From Arenibacter sp963972175 (lineage in GTDB: Bacteria; Bacteroidota; Bacteroidia; Flavobacteriales; Flavobacteriaceae): a stretch of 17,716 nt of DNA. Location: NCBI GenBank assembly GCA_963972175.1, contig CAXAVP010000067.1, forward strand, positions 1 through 17,716, given 5' to 3'. The notes under the pieces were generated by a model. It ran no database searches. It saw nothing but the letters and a program-made list of their open reading frames with translations, and was not told the origin of the DNA. Shown here in pieces: positions 5,774 to 14,138 of this stretch. The translations under genes were made by a program, and so were the position numbers. Position 1 is the stretch's first letter, and the number at the start of each line of letters is the position of its first letter.

Positions 5774-7891
5774 ATGGCAATTTTAGAGAATATAAGGAAG
5801 CGAACTACCGTTTTAATTTTAATCATTGGTTTGGCATTGTTCGCATTTGTGATCTCCGGTGTGTTCAGCAGCAATGAATTGGGTGGTGGAAAGGTTGGTT
5901 CTTCCGTAGGTGAGGTTAATGGGGATGAAATTTCCATAGATCAATTTAGGAGGGATGTGGAAGCCTATTCTAGAATGGCCGGTCCTAGTGCTTCTTCCAT
6001 ACAACTTGTTAACCAAGTTTGGGACAGGGAAGTTAGGAACACTATACTAAGTCAGCAATTTGAAGATTTGGGTATTGAGATAGAACAGGATCAGATTATC
6101 AACTATATCAAGACTATCCCGTCTTATGTTCAAAATCCTGAATTTCACAATGCCAATGGCGTTTTTGATGAAAATAAATTTAGGGAAGCGGTAGCCGATT
6201 GGAAAGAGAATAACCCTTCTCGTTATAACCTATGGCTGCAAGATGAGCAAGCCATAATTCAAAATGCAAAGGAGCAAAGGTATTTTAATCTTATTAGGGC
6301 AGGAATAGGTTCTACCTTAAAAGAAGGGGAGTTAGATTATAAATTGGCCAATGACAAGGTGGATATAAAATATGTAAGGGTGCCATTTTCGTCCATTCCT
6401 GATTCCTCTATAGCGGTTACCAAAAAGGAGATAGCTGCTTATATAGAAGAACATGAAAAGGACTTTAAACAAGATAAGGCCAGGGATATTCAGTTTGTTT
6501 ATTTTGAGGAAAAGGCCTCTCTGGAGGATGAGAACGCCGTAAAAGAGGAAATTACCAAGCTTTTGGAAGAGCGTGTGGAGTACAATGCACAAAAAGATGC
6601 CAACGATACTATTAAAGGATTTAGGAATACAGAAGATATGATGGCGTTTTTGGATAGGAATTCCGATACAAAATACGATACCATATACAAGGCCAAGAAG
6701 GATTTGCCTGCAAAATTTGCCGATACCCTAATGACGTTGGCTATAGGTGACATATACGGTCCCTACAGGGATGGAGATTTCTTTAAGGTTTCCAAAATGA
6801 TGGACAGGAAGGCTAACGGTACGGTAAAATCCAGCCATATTTTAATTTCCTACGAAGGCGCACAGCGCGCTAACCCTGAAGTTACTAGAACCAAGGAAGA
6901 AGCCGAGAAAAGAGCTAAGGAGTTATTGAGGGAAGCAAAAGCAAAACCAGCTATTTTTACAGAGTTGGCACGTGATAATTCTGACGGGCCTTCTGCCCCA
7001 CAAGGAGGGGATTTGGGATATAACCAAGAAGGGGTAATGGTAGCTCCGTTCAACGATTTTACCTTTAATAACCCTGTTGGGGCCATAGGATTGGTGGAAA
7101 CCGATTTTGGATTCCATGTGGTTAAAATTGATGATAAGCAGGATGTTGTTAGAATTGCCACTTTAGCCAGGGAAGTAGAGCCTTCCGAGGAGACAATAAA
7201 TACCTTGTTTACCGAAGCTACTAAATTTGAAATGGAGACTATTTCAGATAAGGAATTTACAGCAGCTGCCAAAGAGAGCAATTATTTGGTAAGGCCAGTA
7301 AATAAAATTAAGGAAATGGATGAGAACCTTCCTGGCCTTTCCGCCCAGCGTGCTATAGTACAGTGGGCCTTTAATGAGGATACAGAGCTAGGAGAGGTGA
7401 AAAGGTTTAATATCAATAACGGATATGCCGTGGTACAATTAACCGCCAAGTACTCTGAAGGTCTAATGAGCGTGGAAGATGCATCTGCTATAGCGCTTCC
7501 CAAGATCAGAAAGGAAAAGAAGGCAGCGCAGATCATAGAGGCCAATAAAGGGAAGTCTATGGATGCCTTTGCCAAGGATAATAGCGTTATAGCTGCTACT
7601 GCCACTGCTTTAACAATGAAGTCGCCAACTATTCCAGGTGCGGGATCTGAGGCCTTTGTTGTGGGTACTGCTTTTGGTATGGAAGAAGGAGAGACTTCTG
7701 GCCTAATAAAGGGAGATAGCGGAGTGTATATGCTTACGGTAACCAAAAAAGAAGCGGCTCCCGAGTTGGATAATTATAGTACATATGCCAATAATCTGCA
7801 ATCTGCCGCTGCTGGCAGGGTTAATTACGCTGTGTACAACGCATTAAAGGAAGCTTCGACCATAGAGGATAAAAGAGCTACTTTTTATTAA
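5774..7891 (+). CDS. ppiD: PpiD-like membrane-anchored peptidylprolyl isomerase
   Basis: A 705-residue periplasmic folding factor held in the inner membrane by a single N-terminal helix (about residues 12-31, after MAILENIRKR). A SurA-N/PpiD chaperone region follows, beginning with the typical VGEVNGDEIS (45-54) and running through about 340 with helical, charged sequence. One parvulin (PpiC) domain lies at about 349-455: SSHILISY (353-360), GGDLGYNQEG (411-420), and FGFHVVKIDDK near its end. A further helical chaperone-like region extends to the C terminus. In the family, PpiD sits at the Sec translocon exit and helps new outer-membrane and periplasmic proteins fold. It follows the CNNM gene by 105 bp and precedes a strong terminator, so it ends the envelope gene run. 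The length is normal for Bacteroidota versions. Confidence 0.9.
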   Translation: MAILENIRKRTTVLILIIGLALFAFVISGVFSSNELGGGKVGSSVGEVNGDEISIDQFRRDVEAYSRMAGPSASSIQLVNQVWDREVRNTILSQQFEDLGIEIEQDQIINYIKTIPSYVQNPEFHNANGVFDENKFREAVADWKENNPSRYNLWLQDEQAIIQNAKEQRYFNLIRAGIGSTLKEGELDYKLANDKVDIKYVRVPFSSIPDSSIAVTKKEIAAYIEEHEKDFKQDKARDIQFVYFEEKASLEDENAVKEEITKLLEERVEYNAQKDANDTIKGFRNTEDMMAFLDRNSDTKYDTIYKAKKDLPAKFADTLMTLAIGDIYGPYRDGDFFKVSKMMDRKANGTVKSSHILISYEGAQRANPEVTRTKEEAEKRAKELLREAKAKPAIFTELARDNSDGPSAPQGGDLGYNQEGVMVAPFNDFTFNNPVGAIGLVETDFGFHVVKIDDKQDVVRIATLAREVEPSEETINTLFTEATKFEMETISDKEFTAAAKESNYLVRPVNKIKEMDENLPGLSAQRAIVQWAFNEDTELGEVKRFNINNGYAVVQLTAKYSEGLMSVEDASAIALPKIRKEKKAAQIIEANKGKSMDAFAKDNSVIAATATALTMKSPTIPGAGSEAFVVGTAFGMEEGETSGLIKGDSGVYMLTVTKKEAAPELDNYSTYANNLQSAAAGRVNYAVYNALKEASTIEDKRATFY

Positions 7892-7912
7892 TCTCCGTTT
7901 AGAAAATTCATA

Positions 7913-7950
7913 AACAAAAAAAATCTCCCGATCGGGAGATTTTTTTTGTT
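7913..7950. terminator. Bidirectional terminator between ppiD and the GHMP kinase gene
   Basis: A perfect 38-bp palindrome centred between 7931 and 7932. The GC-rich core is CTCCCGATCGGGAG, flanked by an eight-A run on the left and an eight-T run on the right, so each strand reads as a hairpin followed by Us. It lies 21 bases after the ppiD stop and 44 bases beyond the stop of the convergent gene, exactly where a shared terminator is expected. The rest of the 103-bp gap shows nothing further. Confidence 0.92.
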
Positions 7951-7994
7951 AACAACGCTTTTGGCCCTCAGGACTGCTACTGCTGTTCCTGCTT

Positions 7995-8951
7995 TTATTT
8001 TGTCATTTTGGAATAGGGGATTATGGTAGAATAGCCCTTTTCTTTGAAGTAGTCGGGTGTAGATTTGTTCCCGGTTGCCAGAATAAAATCGCCCCCCCAG
8101 GCTCCCAAGCTTTTTATGGCTCCTTTGTAATCCGGGAACAATTGTTCCTTTACTGTGGGTACGCCTAGTATTTGGCTGATGATATTCTCGTGTTTTTTAA
8201 TCAGTTTTTCAAACTGGCCTAAACGGCTGCAGCTAAGTATGCGTTGGGTAATACTGTTTATTTGGGATAGGGTAGAAAATAGGTTCGCCTCTTTCCCTTG
8301 GCTCCTGTAATGGGCGATGCCATCCCGACTATCCTGTTTTTGTTTTAAATGGATAAAAAATAGATGGTTTTTAAAACTTGGATTAAAGTCTACCGTGTGT
8401 ACAACCGGCTTGGAGTCCTTTAATTGATAGGTTATAGGGCCGTTGTGCTGGGCGCAGGCAATGTCGTATCCGCTACCCGAAAAAGCGTTCCACAGGAGGG
8501 TATAGGCATCTATATTGGCCCATTGGGCTATGTTATTGATCAGGGTAGACGATGTGCCCAGGCCCCAATCCCTGGGGAAATTTAAAGCGGTGGTGATTTC
8601 CATGCCCGTATTGGTATGTAGGAAATCTGGATTCAATTTTTGGGCCTCTAGAAGGATAGTCCTTAGGGTTTGTGTAATTTTGGCACTTTCTATGGAGGAC
8701 GGGTCCTCTACAGTTTTTTCGGTACCTTGGCTAGGGGTGATAGGACTAAGTTGCTGCAGTTGAAATGAGGTCTTAAACCAAATCTTTCCCTTTTCGTCCA
8801 AACTTTTCCAGGTAAGAAGGGGCTTTTCGGTTTCTTTAACGGTCAAAGACTGTCCGTATAGGGTGGGTAATGCCAGGCTTAGTGCGCCATCCAAGACCAG
8901 GTACTCGCCAGTGATTAGGAGTTTGCCATTACTGTAGAAATGTTTTGTCAT
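7995..8951 (-). CDS. GHMP-superfamily kinase of the 'GYDIA' type, probable mevalonate-pathway kinase
   Basis: A 318-residue ATP-dependent small-molecule kinase. The N-terminal motif GKLLITGEYLVL (9-20) is the GHMP motif 1. Motif 2, the ATP phosphate loop, is seen as PRDWGLGTSSTL (126-137), a variant of P...GLGSSAA. GSGYDIA (159-165) gives the subfamily its name. The C-terminal motif 3 is GAWGGDF (283-289). Its ATG overlaps the HMG-CoA reductase stop by one base (TAATG at 8953-8949), so the two are translationally coupled. That pairing points to a mevalonate-pathway step, with mevalonate or phosphomevalonate as the likely substrate. Sequence alone does not choose between them. It ends before the bidirectional terminator. 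Confidence 0.85.
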   Translation of the reverse strand: MTKHFYSNGKLLITGEYLVLDGALSLALPTLYGQSLTVKETEKPLLTWKSLDEKGKIWFKTSFQLQQLSPITPSQGTEKTVEDPSSIESAKITQTLRTILLEAQKLNPDFLHTNTGMEITTALNFPRDWGLGTSSTLINNIAQWANIDAYTLLWNAFSGSGYDIACAQHNGPITYQLKDSKPVVHTVDFNPSFKNHLFFIHLKQKQDSRDGIAHYRSQGKEANLFSTLSQINSITQRILSCSRLGQFEKLIKKHENIISQILGVPTVKEQLFPDYKGAIKSLGAWGGDFILATGNKSTPDYFKEKGYSTIIPYSKMTK

Positions 8952-10270
8952 TACTTGGATCTCAATTCATTAAAAGCTTCTACAACAGCACTATGTGTTG
9001 CGGTATGATTTTTAAAATGGGCTATCAGCTTATGTTTTTCCAATTCCGTTGCCCCTAATTGGTTTAGGATATTTAGTAGGTGCATTTTCATATGTCCCTG
9101 CTGAATGCCGGTAGTGACGAGCGAGCGAATGGCCCCAAAATTCTGTGCCAATCCGGCCACGGCTACAATTTGCATCAGCTCTTTGGCTGTGGGTCGCTGT
9201 AGTATTTCCAAGGCCAGTTTTACCAGCGGATGTAAATTGGTGAGTCCTCCAACGGTACCAACGGCCAAGGGGATCTCTATCCAAAATCTAAAGATGCCAT
9301 TATCTATGCTGGCGTGTGTAAGGCTACTGTATTGTCCGTCTTTGGCAGCATAGGCATGTGCTCCTGCCTCTATGGCCCTAAAATCGTTTCCAGTGGCCAG
9401 GATAACGGCGTCTATGCCGTTCATAATGCCCTTGTTATGGGTCACTGCCCTATAAGGTTCCACTTTGGCCATGTCTACGGCCCGAACCATTTTTTGAGCA
9501 AACTCCATCGGTTCCATACCGGCTTGGGCCTTTAGATCTGTTACGGGGCAGCTTACTTCGGCCCTCACCAGACAATTGGGGATATTATTTGAAAGGATGC
9601 TCATTACAATTTCCAAATCCTTTTCCCGCTCCGAAAAGGCATCATAAAGTTGTGCCTCTTCCTTAAATGTTTTGGCTATGCCCTCCAGGCAAGAATTTAT
9701 AAAATTGGCACCCATGGCATCTTGGGTTTCAAAAGTGCAATGTAGTTGGAAGTAGTTTTCCAAATCTGCGCTTTTGTTTCTTAACACTATGTTTTGGATG
9801 CCTCCTCCCCGCTTTTCCATATTCTTGGTTATGGCAGCAACACTTTCTAGGAGTTTGGGTTGTATTAGATTAAAGAAATGGGTGAGTTTTTCGGTATCCC
9901 CTTCATACATAAAGTGCACCTGCCCTACTTTTTCCGTGCCCAATACGCTGGCCTTGAATCCACCTCTAGTATGCCAAAATTTAGCCGCTTTACTGGCAGC
10001 GGCCACTACAGAACTTTCCTCAATGGCCATAGGGATGGCATATAGTCTATTGTTTATTAGAAAATTGGGGGCAATACCCAAAGGTAAATAGAAGTTGGAA
10101 ATAGTGTTTTCTATAAACTCATCGTGTAAATTCTGTAATTTGGGATCGCTGTGCCAATATTGTTTAAGAATGGCTATGGTTTCTTCACTGTTGTTGGTGT
10201 AGTGCTGGGCAATCCAGCGTATCTTATCCTCCTTGCCAAGTTTGGAAAATCCTTCAATAGGTGCAGTCAT
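8951..10270 (-). CDS. Hydroxymethylglutaryl-CoA reductase, class II type
   Basis: Interconverts HMG-CoA and mevalonate; in Flavobacteriia it supplies the mevalonate route to isoprenoids (carotenoids, menaquinone, undecaprenyl phosphate), although class II enzymes are often labelled 'degradative'. The 439 residues are normal for class II. Visible motifs are PMAIEESSVVAAAS (80-93) holding the catalytic Glu (84 or 85), DAMGAN (184-189), HNKGIMNG with Lys280, ATGND with Asp296, GLAQN (373-377), and GHMKMH with catalytic His393. Their spacing closely matches the Glu83/Lys267/Asp283/His381 set that I recall for the Pseudomonas mevalonii enzyme. The ATG at 10270 follows a good -7 element by 20 bases. 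The gene is first of a two-gene operon with the GHMP kinase. Confidence 0.92.
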   Translation of the reverse strand: MTAPIEGFSKLGKEDKIRWIAQHYTNNSEETIAILKQYWHSDPKLQNLHDEFIENTISNFYLPLGIAPNFLINNRLYAIPMAIEESSVVAAASKAAKFWHTRGGFKASVLGTEKVGQVHFMYEGDTEKLTHFFNLIQPKLLESVAAITKNMEKRGGGIQNIVLRNKSADLENYFQLHCTFETQDAMGANFINSCLEGIAKTFKEEAQLYDAFSEREKDLEIVMSILSNNIPNCLVRAEVSCPVTDLKAQAGMEPMEFAQKMVRAVDMAKVEPYRAVTHNKGIMNGIDAVILATGNDFRAIEAGAHAYAAKDGQYSSLTHASIDNGIFRFWIEIPLAVGTVGGLTNLHPLVKLALEILQRPTAKELMQIVAVAGLAQNFGAIRSLVTTGIQQGHMKMHLLNILNQLGATELEKHKLIAHFKNHTATHSAVVEAFNELRSK

Positions 10271-10290
10271 GGGATTTGCGGTTTTCGTGG

Positions 10291-10298
10291 CAAATATA
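10291..10298 (-). promoter_or_regulatory. -7 element of the HMG-CoA reductase promoter
   Basis: On the minus strand TATATTTG (10298-10291) is a full match to TAnnTTTG and identical to the tRNA-Phe -7 element in this window. No TTTG is found at the expected -33 distance, so the promoter may be weaker or activator-dependent. The predicted start of transcription leaves a leader of about 15 bases before the ATG at 10270. Confidence 0.6.
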
Positions 10299-10383
10299 GT
10301 AATAAGGTGGTTAAATTATGGAATTCTTAAAATAGACTTAAAAGGGGTCTGTGATGTGTTTTTTTTAAGTGAAAACGTTTTTT

Positions 10384-10415
10384 TTTGTCTATTTTTTAGT
10401 AATCTTGGAGATTTG
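10384..10415 (+). promoter_or_regulatory. Probable promoter of the DPP IV / POT operon
   Basis: TTTG (10384-10387) is followed after 20 bases by GAGATTTG (10408-10415), which matches TAnnTTTG except for its first base. Transcription would start near 10420, leaving a leader of about 65 bases. TAATCTTG (10400-10407) is an overlapping alternative -7 with one mismatch but poorer spacing. The preceding T-rich runs and the palindrome AAAACGTTTT (10372-10381) lie upstream of the core elements and could bind a regulator. Confidence 0.5.
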
Positions 10416-10437
10416 AAACAAATTTTAACAATAAGTG

Positions 10438-10455
10438 AAATTCCGCACGGGATTT
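10438..10455 (+). other. Small hairpin in the DPP IV leader
   Basis: AAATTCC (10438-10444) can pair with GGGATTT (10449-10455) around the four-base loop GCAC, with one G-U pair. It lies in the predicted leader, 31 bases ahead of the ATG and upstream of the A-rich stretch that probably serves as ribosome site. It has no T tract, so it is not a terminator. It may stabilise the message or have no role. Confidence 0.3.
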
Positions 10456-10485
10456 AAGATTAAAAAATTGGTCTATTAAACATTT

Positions 10486-12663
10486 ATGTTTGTGAAAAAA
10501 GTTCGCCCATTACAGTTATTGATTATTACGTTCCTTTCATTTTCAACCCTACTTGCCCAAAAAAAACAGATTTCTGTAGAAGAAATTTATAATGGTACTT
10601 TTAGGACACAGGGTTTGGAGAAATTGCGCTCTATGAAGAATGGAAAATACTATACCATTTTAAATGTGGATAGGGCCGCAAGAACATCTTCTATTGAAAA
10701 GTTTGATTATAAAACGCTGGAGAAAGTAGAGACTGTACTGTCCTCTTCCAATTTTAATGAAATACCTTTTTTTACGTCTTATGAATTTAGTGCGGACGAA
10801 TCAAAAATTCTTATGGCAACAGAGGTCCAGTCGGTTTTTAGAAGATCTACCTTGGGAGTATTCTACGTTTTCGACCTTGGCTCCAGACAAATAGTCAAGA
10901 TTTCGAATTCCCTAATTCAGGAACCCCGTCTCTCCCCTAACGGCAATAAGGTGGCCTACGTGCAAAACAATAATATTTTTGTGCTGGATATACCCACTAA
11001 ACATACTACACAATTAACTTTTGACGGGGAAAGGAATAAAGTGATCAACGGGGTTACAGATTGGGTTTACGAGGAGGAATTTGCCTTTGTAAGGGCATTT
11101 GACTGGAATTCGGACGGATCTAAATTGGCCTTTATACGTTTTAACGAGACCCAAGTTCCAGAATTCTCCATGGATGTTTATGGTGCAGACCTATACCAGA
11201 CACAGACTGTTTTTAAATACCCCAAGGCAGGAGAGAACAATTCGGTTGTTTCCTTACATATAGTGGATATCAAGACCTTGAAAACTATCCCTGTAGACCT
11301 TCAAGATCCCTATTATATTCCTAGGATAAAATGGATGAACCATCCAAATTACCTAAGTGTCCAGACCTTGAACCGACACCAAAACCGCTTAAAATTATTA
11401 GCTGTAAACGCAATAAACGCCAGTACAACTACTTTGCTGGAGGAATTGGATAAAGCCTATGTAGATGTTACGGATAACCTAACCTTTTTGGATGACGATA
11501 GCTTTATATGGACCAGTGAGAAAGACGGCTATAACCATATCTATTTGTATAATTCAGAGGGTGAACTTATGAATCAGGTGACCAAGGGGGAGTGGGAAGT
11601 AACCAATTATTATGGCTATGACCAAAACGAGGACCGAATATATTACCAGTCTACGGAAAACGGGGCTATCAATCGAGATGTATACAGTATAAGGAGCAAT
11701 GGCAGAAATAAGAAACGCTTAACTGCGGAAGTGGGAACCAATTCGGCCGATTTCAGTGCTGATTTTAACTATTTTATAAATACCCATTCCAGTGCTACCA
11801 CACCACCAAGGTATACCCTTCATAAAGCAACCAATGGAAAAAAAATAAAGGATATTCTGGATAACAATGGTTTATTGCAAACCTTGGGTAATTATGTGCT
11901 GGGCGAGAAGGAATTTTCCACTATTTCCATTCACGGCAATGAATTAAATATGTGGATGGTTAAACCAAAGGATTTTGACGCTTCCAAGGAGTACCCCCTA
12001 TTTATGACGCAGTACAGTGGCCCCGGCTCACAGTCCGTTTCCAATAAATGGTTGGGAAGCAACGACTACTGGTACCAAATTTTGGCCAGTAAGGGTTATA
12101 TTGTTGCCTGTGTTGATGGTAGGGGAACTGGATATAAAGGTCGTGATTTTAAGAAAGTCACCTATAAGGAATTGGGGAAATATGAGGTAGAAGACCAAAT
12201 AGCCGCAGCCAAAAAATTAAGTGAATTGCCGTTTATAGATGAAGGGCGTACCGGAATTTGGGGATGGAGTTATGGCGGTTTTATGTCTACCAATTGCCTT
12301 CTAAAAGGGAATGATACGTTTGAAATGGGTATTGCCGTGGCTCCGGTAACCTCCTGGAGGTTTTATGATACTATTTACACAGAGCGGTTTATGCGAACCC
12401 CACAGGAAAATGCCAGTGGTTATGATGACAATTCCCCCCTTAATTACCCGGAGTTGTTAAAGGGGAAATACCTGTTAATTCACGGAACCAGCGATGATAA
12501 TGTGCATGTGCAGAATACCATGAGGATGATAGAGGCCTTGGTACAAGCCAATAAACAGTTTGATTGGGCCATTTATCCAGACAAGAACCATAGTATCTTT
12601 GGAGGCAATACCCGTTTGCACCTCTATACCAAAATGACCAGTTTTATAGAAGAAAATCTTTAA
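10486..12663 (+). CDS. Dipeptidyl peptidase IV (prolyl oligopeptidase family S9B)
   Basis: Removes X-Pro and X-Ala dipeptides from peptide N termini, outside the cytoplasmic membrane. The 725-residue protein has a signal peptide (1-24, cleavage probably after LLA). A beta-propeller occupies about 40-470 and contains DWVYEEEF (192-199), whose Glu196-Glu197 pair binds the substrate N terminus in this family. The C-terminal alpha/beta-hydrolase domain follows: GRGTGYKGRDF (545-555), GWSYGG with nucleophile Ser595, HGTSDDNVH with Asp670, and KNHSIFGG with His702. All catalytic residues are present and the length is typical. It is followed after 16 bp by two peptide transporter genes, so the dipeptides released are probably taken up by its operon partners. 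The ATG at 10486 gives a complete signal peptide. Confidence 0.93.
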   Translation: MFVKKVRPLQLLIITFLSFSTLLAQKKQISVEEIYNGTFRTQGLEKLRSMKNGKYYTILNVDRAARTSSIEKFDYKTLEKVETVLSSSNFNEIPFFTSYEFSADESKILMATEVQSVFRRSTLGVFYVFDLGSRQIVKISNSLIQEPRLSPNGNKVAYVQNNNIFVLDIPTKHTTQLTFDGERNKVINGVTDWVYEEEFAFVRAFDWNSDGSKLAFIRFNETQVPEFSMDVYGADLYQTQTVFKYPKAGENNSVVSLHIVDIKTLKTIPVDLQDPYYIPRIKWMNHPNYLSVQTLNRHQNRLKLLAVNAINASTTTLLEELDKAYVDVTDNLTFLDDDSFIWTSEKDGYNHIYLYNSEGELMNQVTKGEWEVTNYYGYDQNEDRIYYQSTENGAINRDVYSIRSNGRNKKRLTAEVGTNSADFSADFNYFINTHSSATTPPRYTLHKATNGKKIKDILDNNGLLQTLGNYVLGEKEFSTISIHGNELNMWMVKPKDFDASKEYPLFMTQYSGPGSQSVSNKWLGSNDYWYQILASKGYIVACVDGRGTGYKGRDFKKVTYKELGKYEVEDQIAAAKKLSELPFIDEGRTGIWGWSYGGFMSTNCLLKGNDTFEMGIAVAPVTSWRFYDTIYTERFMRTPQENASGYDDNSPLNYPELLKGKYLLIHGTSDDNVHVQNTMRMIEALVQANKQFDWAIYPDKNHSIFGGNTRLHLYTKMTSFIEENL

Positions 12664-12679
12664 TTAACATACTAACATA

Positions 12680-14104
12680 ATGCAACAGACAATTAAACAA
12701 GCCCATCAAAAAGAATTATTTGGCCATCCGGTAGGACTGTATATTTTATTTTTTACAGAAATGTGGGAACGTTTTTCCTACTATGGGATGCGGGCAATTT
12801 TGGTATTATACCTAGTTACCCAAACAACAGATAAGAATCCGGGATTGGGTTGGACCAACGGCGAAGCCTTGGCATTATACGGTTGGTATACCATGTTGGT
12901 TTACGTTGCCTCTATCCCTGGAGGGATAATTGCCGATAGGGTACTTGGCCAGAAAAAGGCAGTTATCCTAGGGGCCGTACTCCTGGTTATTGGTCACAGT
13001 GTATTGGCCATAGAGGAGATGTGGGCCTTTTATACCGGATTAGGATTTATTATTGCGGGGGTTGGTATGCTAAAACCCAATATCTCTACTATGGTAGGTG
13101 GGCTATATCCAAAGGGGGACATAAGACGGGATAAAGGATTTACCATATTCTATATAGGCATTAATGTAGGTGCATTTTTGTCCAGTTTAATTGTTGGTTA
13201 TATCGGGGAGGTCTACGGATGGCATTATGGATTTGGATTGGCAGGTATTTGTATGCTTTTTGGATTGTTGCAATTTGTGCTTGGACAAAAATATTTGGTA
13301 GGGGTAGGAGATTTTTTGGGGAAATCAGAAAATCAAGAAGATAAGGAAGCATTAAAACGTCCCCTTACCAAAATTGAAAAGGATAGAGTTATCGTTTTAG
13401 TTTTGTCTTTCCTTATGGTGATAGTGTTCTTTGGGGCCTTTGAACAAGCAGGCGGCCTTATGAATATCTATGCAGCCGAAAAAACGAATAGGATGCTAAT
13501 GGGCTGGGAGGTTCCTGCCTCTTGGTTTCAATCCTTGAATGCCTTTTTTATTATTACCTTGGGAACGGTAGTGGCCAATTTCTGGGCTAACCGAAAACTA
13601 AAGAATAGAGAGGCGTCATCCCTGTTTAAGATGATAGTTGGTTTAATTGTAATGGGGATCGGCTTCTTGTTTATGACTGCGGCATCTTCCCAATTTCAAA
13701 GTTCGGGCTCATCTGCCATGTATTGGTTGGTGCTGGCTTACTTGTTTCATACCTTGGGAGAGTTAAGTCTTTCTCCAGTATCTTTGTCCTTTGTAACAAA
13801 ATTGGCACCCGCCAAATATGCTTCCCTAATGATGGGGCTTTATTTTGCCACTACAGGATTGGGTAATAAATTAGCAGGATTGCTGGGAGAATCTGCTTCC
13901 GAATTTGGGGAGTATACGGTGTTTACTGGTATTGCTGTCTTCTGTATCCTTTTTGGATTGCTGATTGGGGTATTCTTTAAAAAACTAAAAACGCTCACTC
14001 ATGGAGCTGAGGACAACGAGCAAGATATGAAGAACAATATATTGGACAAGAAGGACAACGAACCTTATGAACTTGCCGATCCGGACATTAACAAGACCAG
14101 ATAA
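12680..14104 (+). CDS. POT/PTR2-family proton-coupled peptide transporter 1
   Basis: A 474-residue inner-membrane symporter of the major facilitator superfamily that imports di- and tripeptides with protons. The POT signature ExxERFxYYG is present as EMWERFSYYG (27-36), where Glu27, Glu30 and Arg31 belong to the proton-coupling motif. The second signature region is LKPNISTMVGGLYP (131-144) plus FYIGINVGA (157-165), and a late motif reads GELSLSPVSLSFVTKLAP. The linker between helices 6 and 7 is short (about residues 203-235) and has no room for the two extra helices that many bacterial POTs carry, so about 12 helices are expected. The C-terminal tail is charged and cytoplasmic. It lies 16 bp after DPP IV and 34 bp before a paralogue. 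Substrate range cannot be read from the sequence. Confidence 0.92.
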   Translation: MQQTIKQAHQKELFGHPVGLYILFFTEMWERFSYYGMRAILVLYLVTQTTDKNPGLGWTNGEALALYGWYTMLVYVASIPGGIIADRVLGQKKAVILGAVLLVIGHSVLAIEEMWAFYTGLGFIIAGVGMLKPNISTMVGGLYPKGDIRRDKGFTIFYIGINVGAFLSSLIVGYIGEVYGWHYGFGLAGICMLFGLLQFVLGQKYLVGVGDFLGKSENQEDKEALKRPLTKIEKDRVIVLVLSFLMVIVFFGAFEQAGGLMNIYAAEKTNRMLMGWEVPASWFQSLNAFFIITLGTVVANFWANRKLKNREASSLFKMIVGLIVMGIGFLFMTAASSQFQSSGSSAMYWLVLAYLFHTLGELSLSPVSLSFVTKLAPAKYASLMMGLYFATTGLGNKLAGLLGESASEFGEYTVFTGIAVFCILFGLLIGVFFKKLKTLTHGAEDNEQDMKNNILDKKDNEPYELADPDINKTR

Positions 14105-14138
14105 GCAGTTTGCGTAGCTTTCTAATAAAAATAGAGAT

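Noticed and set aside
6850..7746. Two long open frames on the minus strand (143 and 154 codons) opposite ppiD
   Set aside because: Rich in Ser/Ala/Leu as expected from the antisense of a Glu/Lys/Ala-rich gene; no motifs, and ppiD is clear on the other strand.
10233..10457. 74-codon plus-strand open frame across the divergent intergenic region
   Set aside because: It begins inside the reductase gene and runs through the T-rich promoter region; the encoded sequence is low in information and has no start signal.
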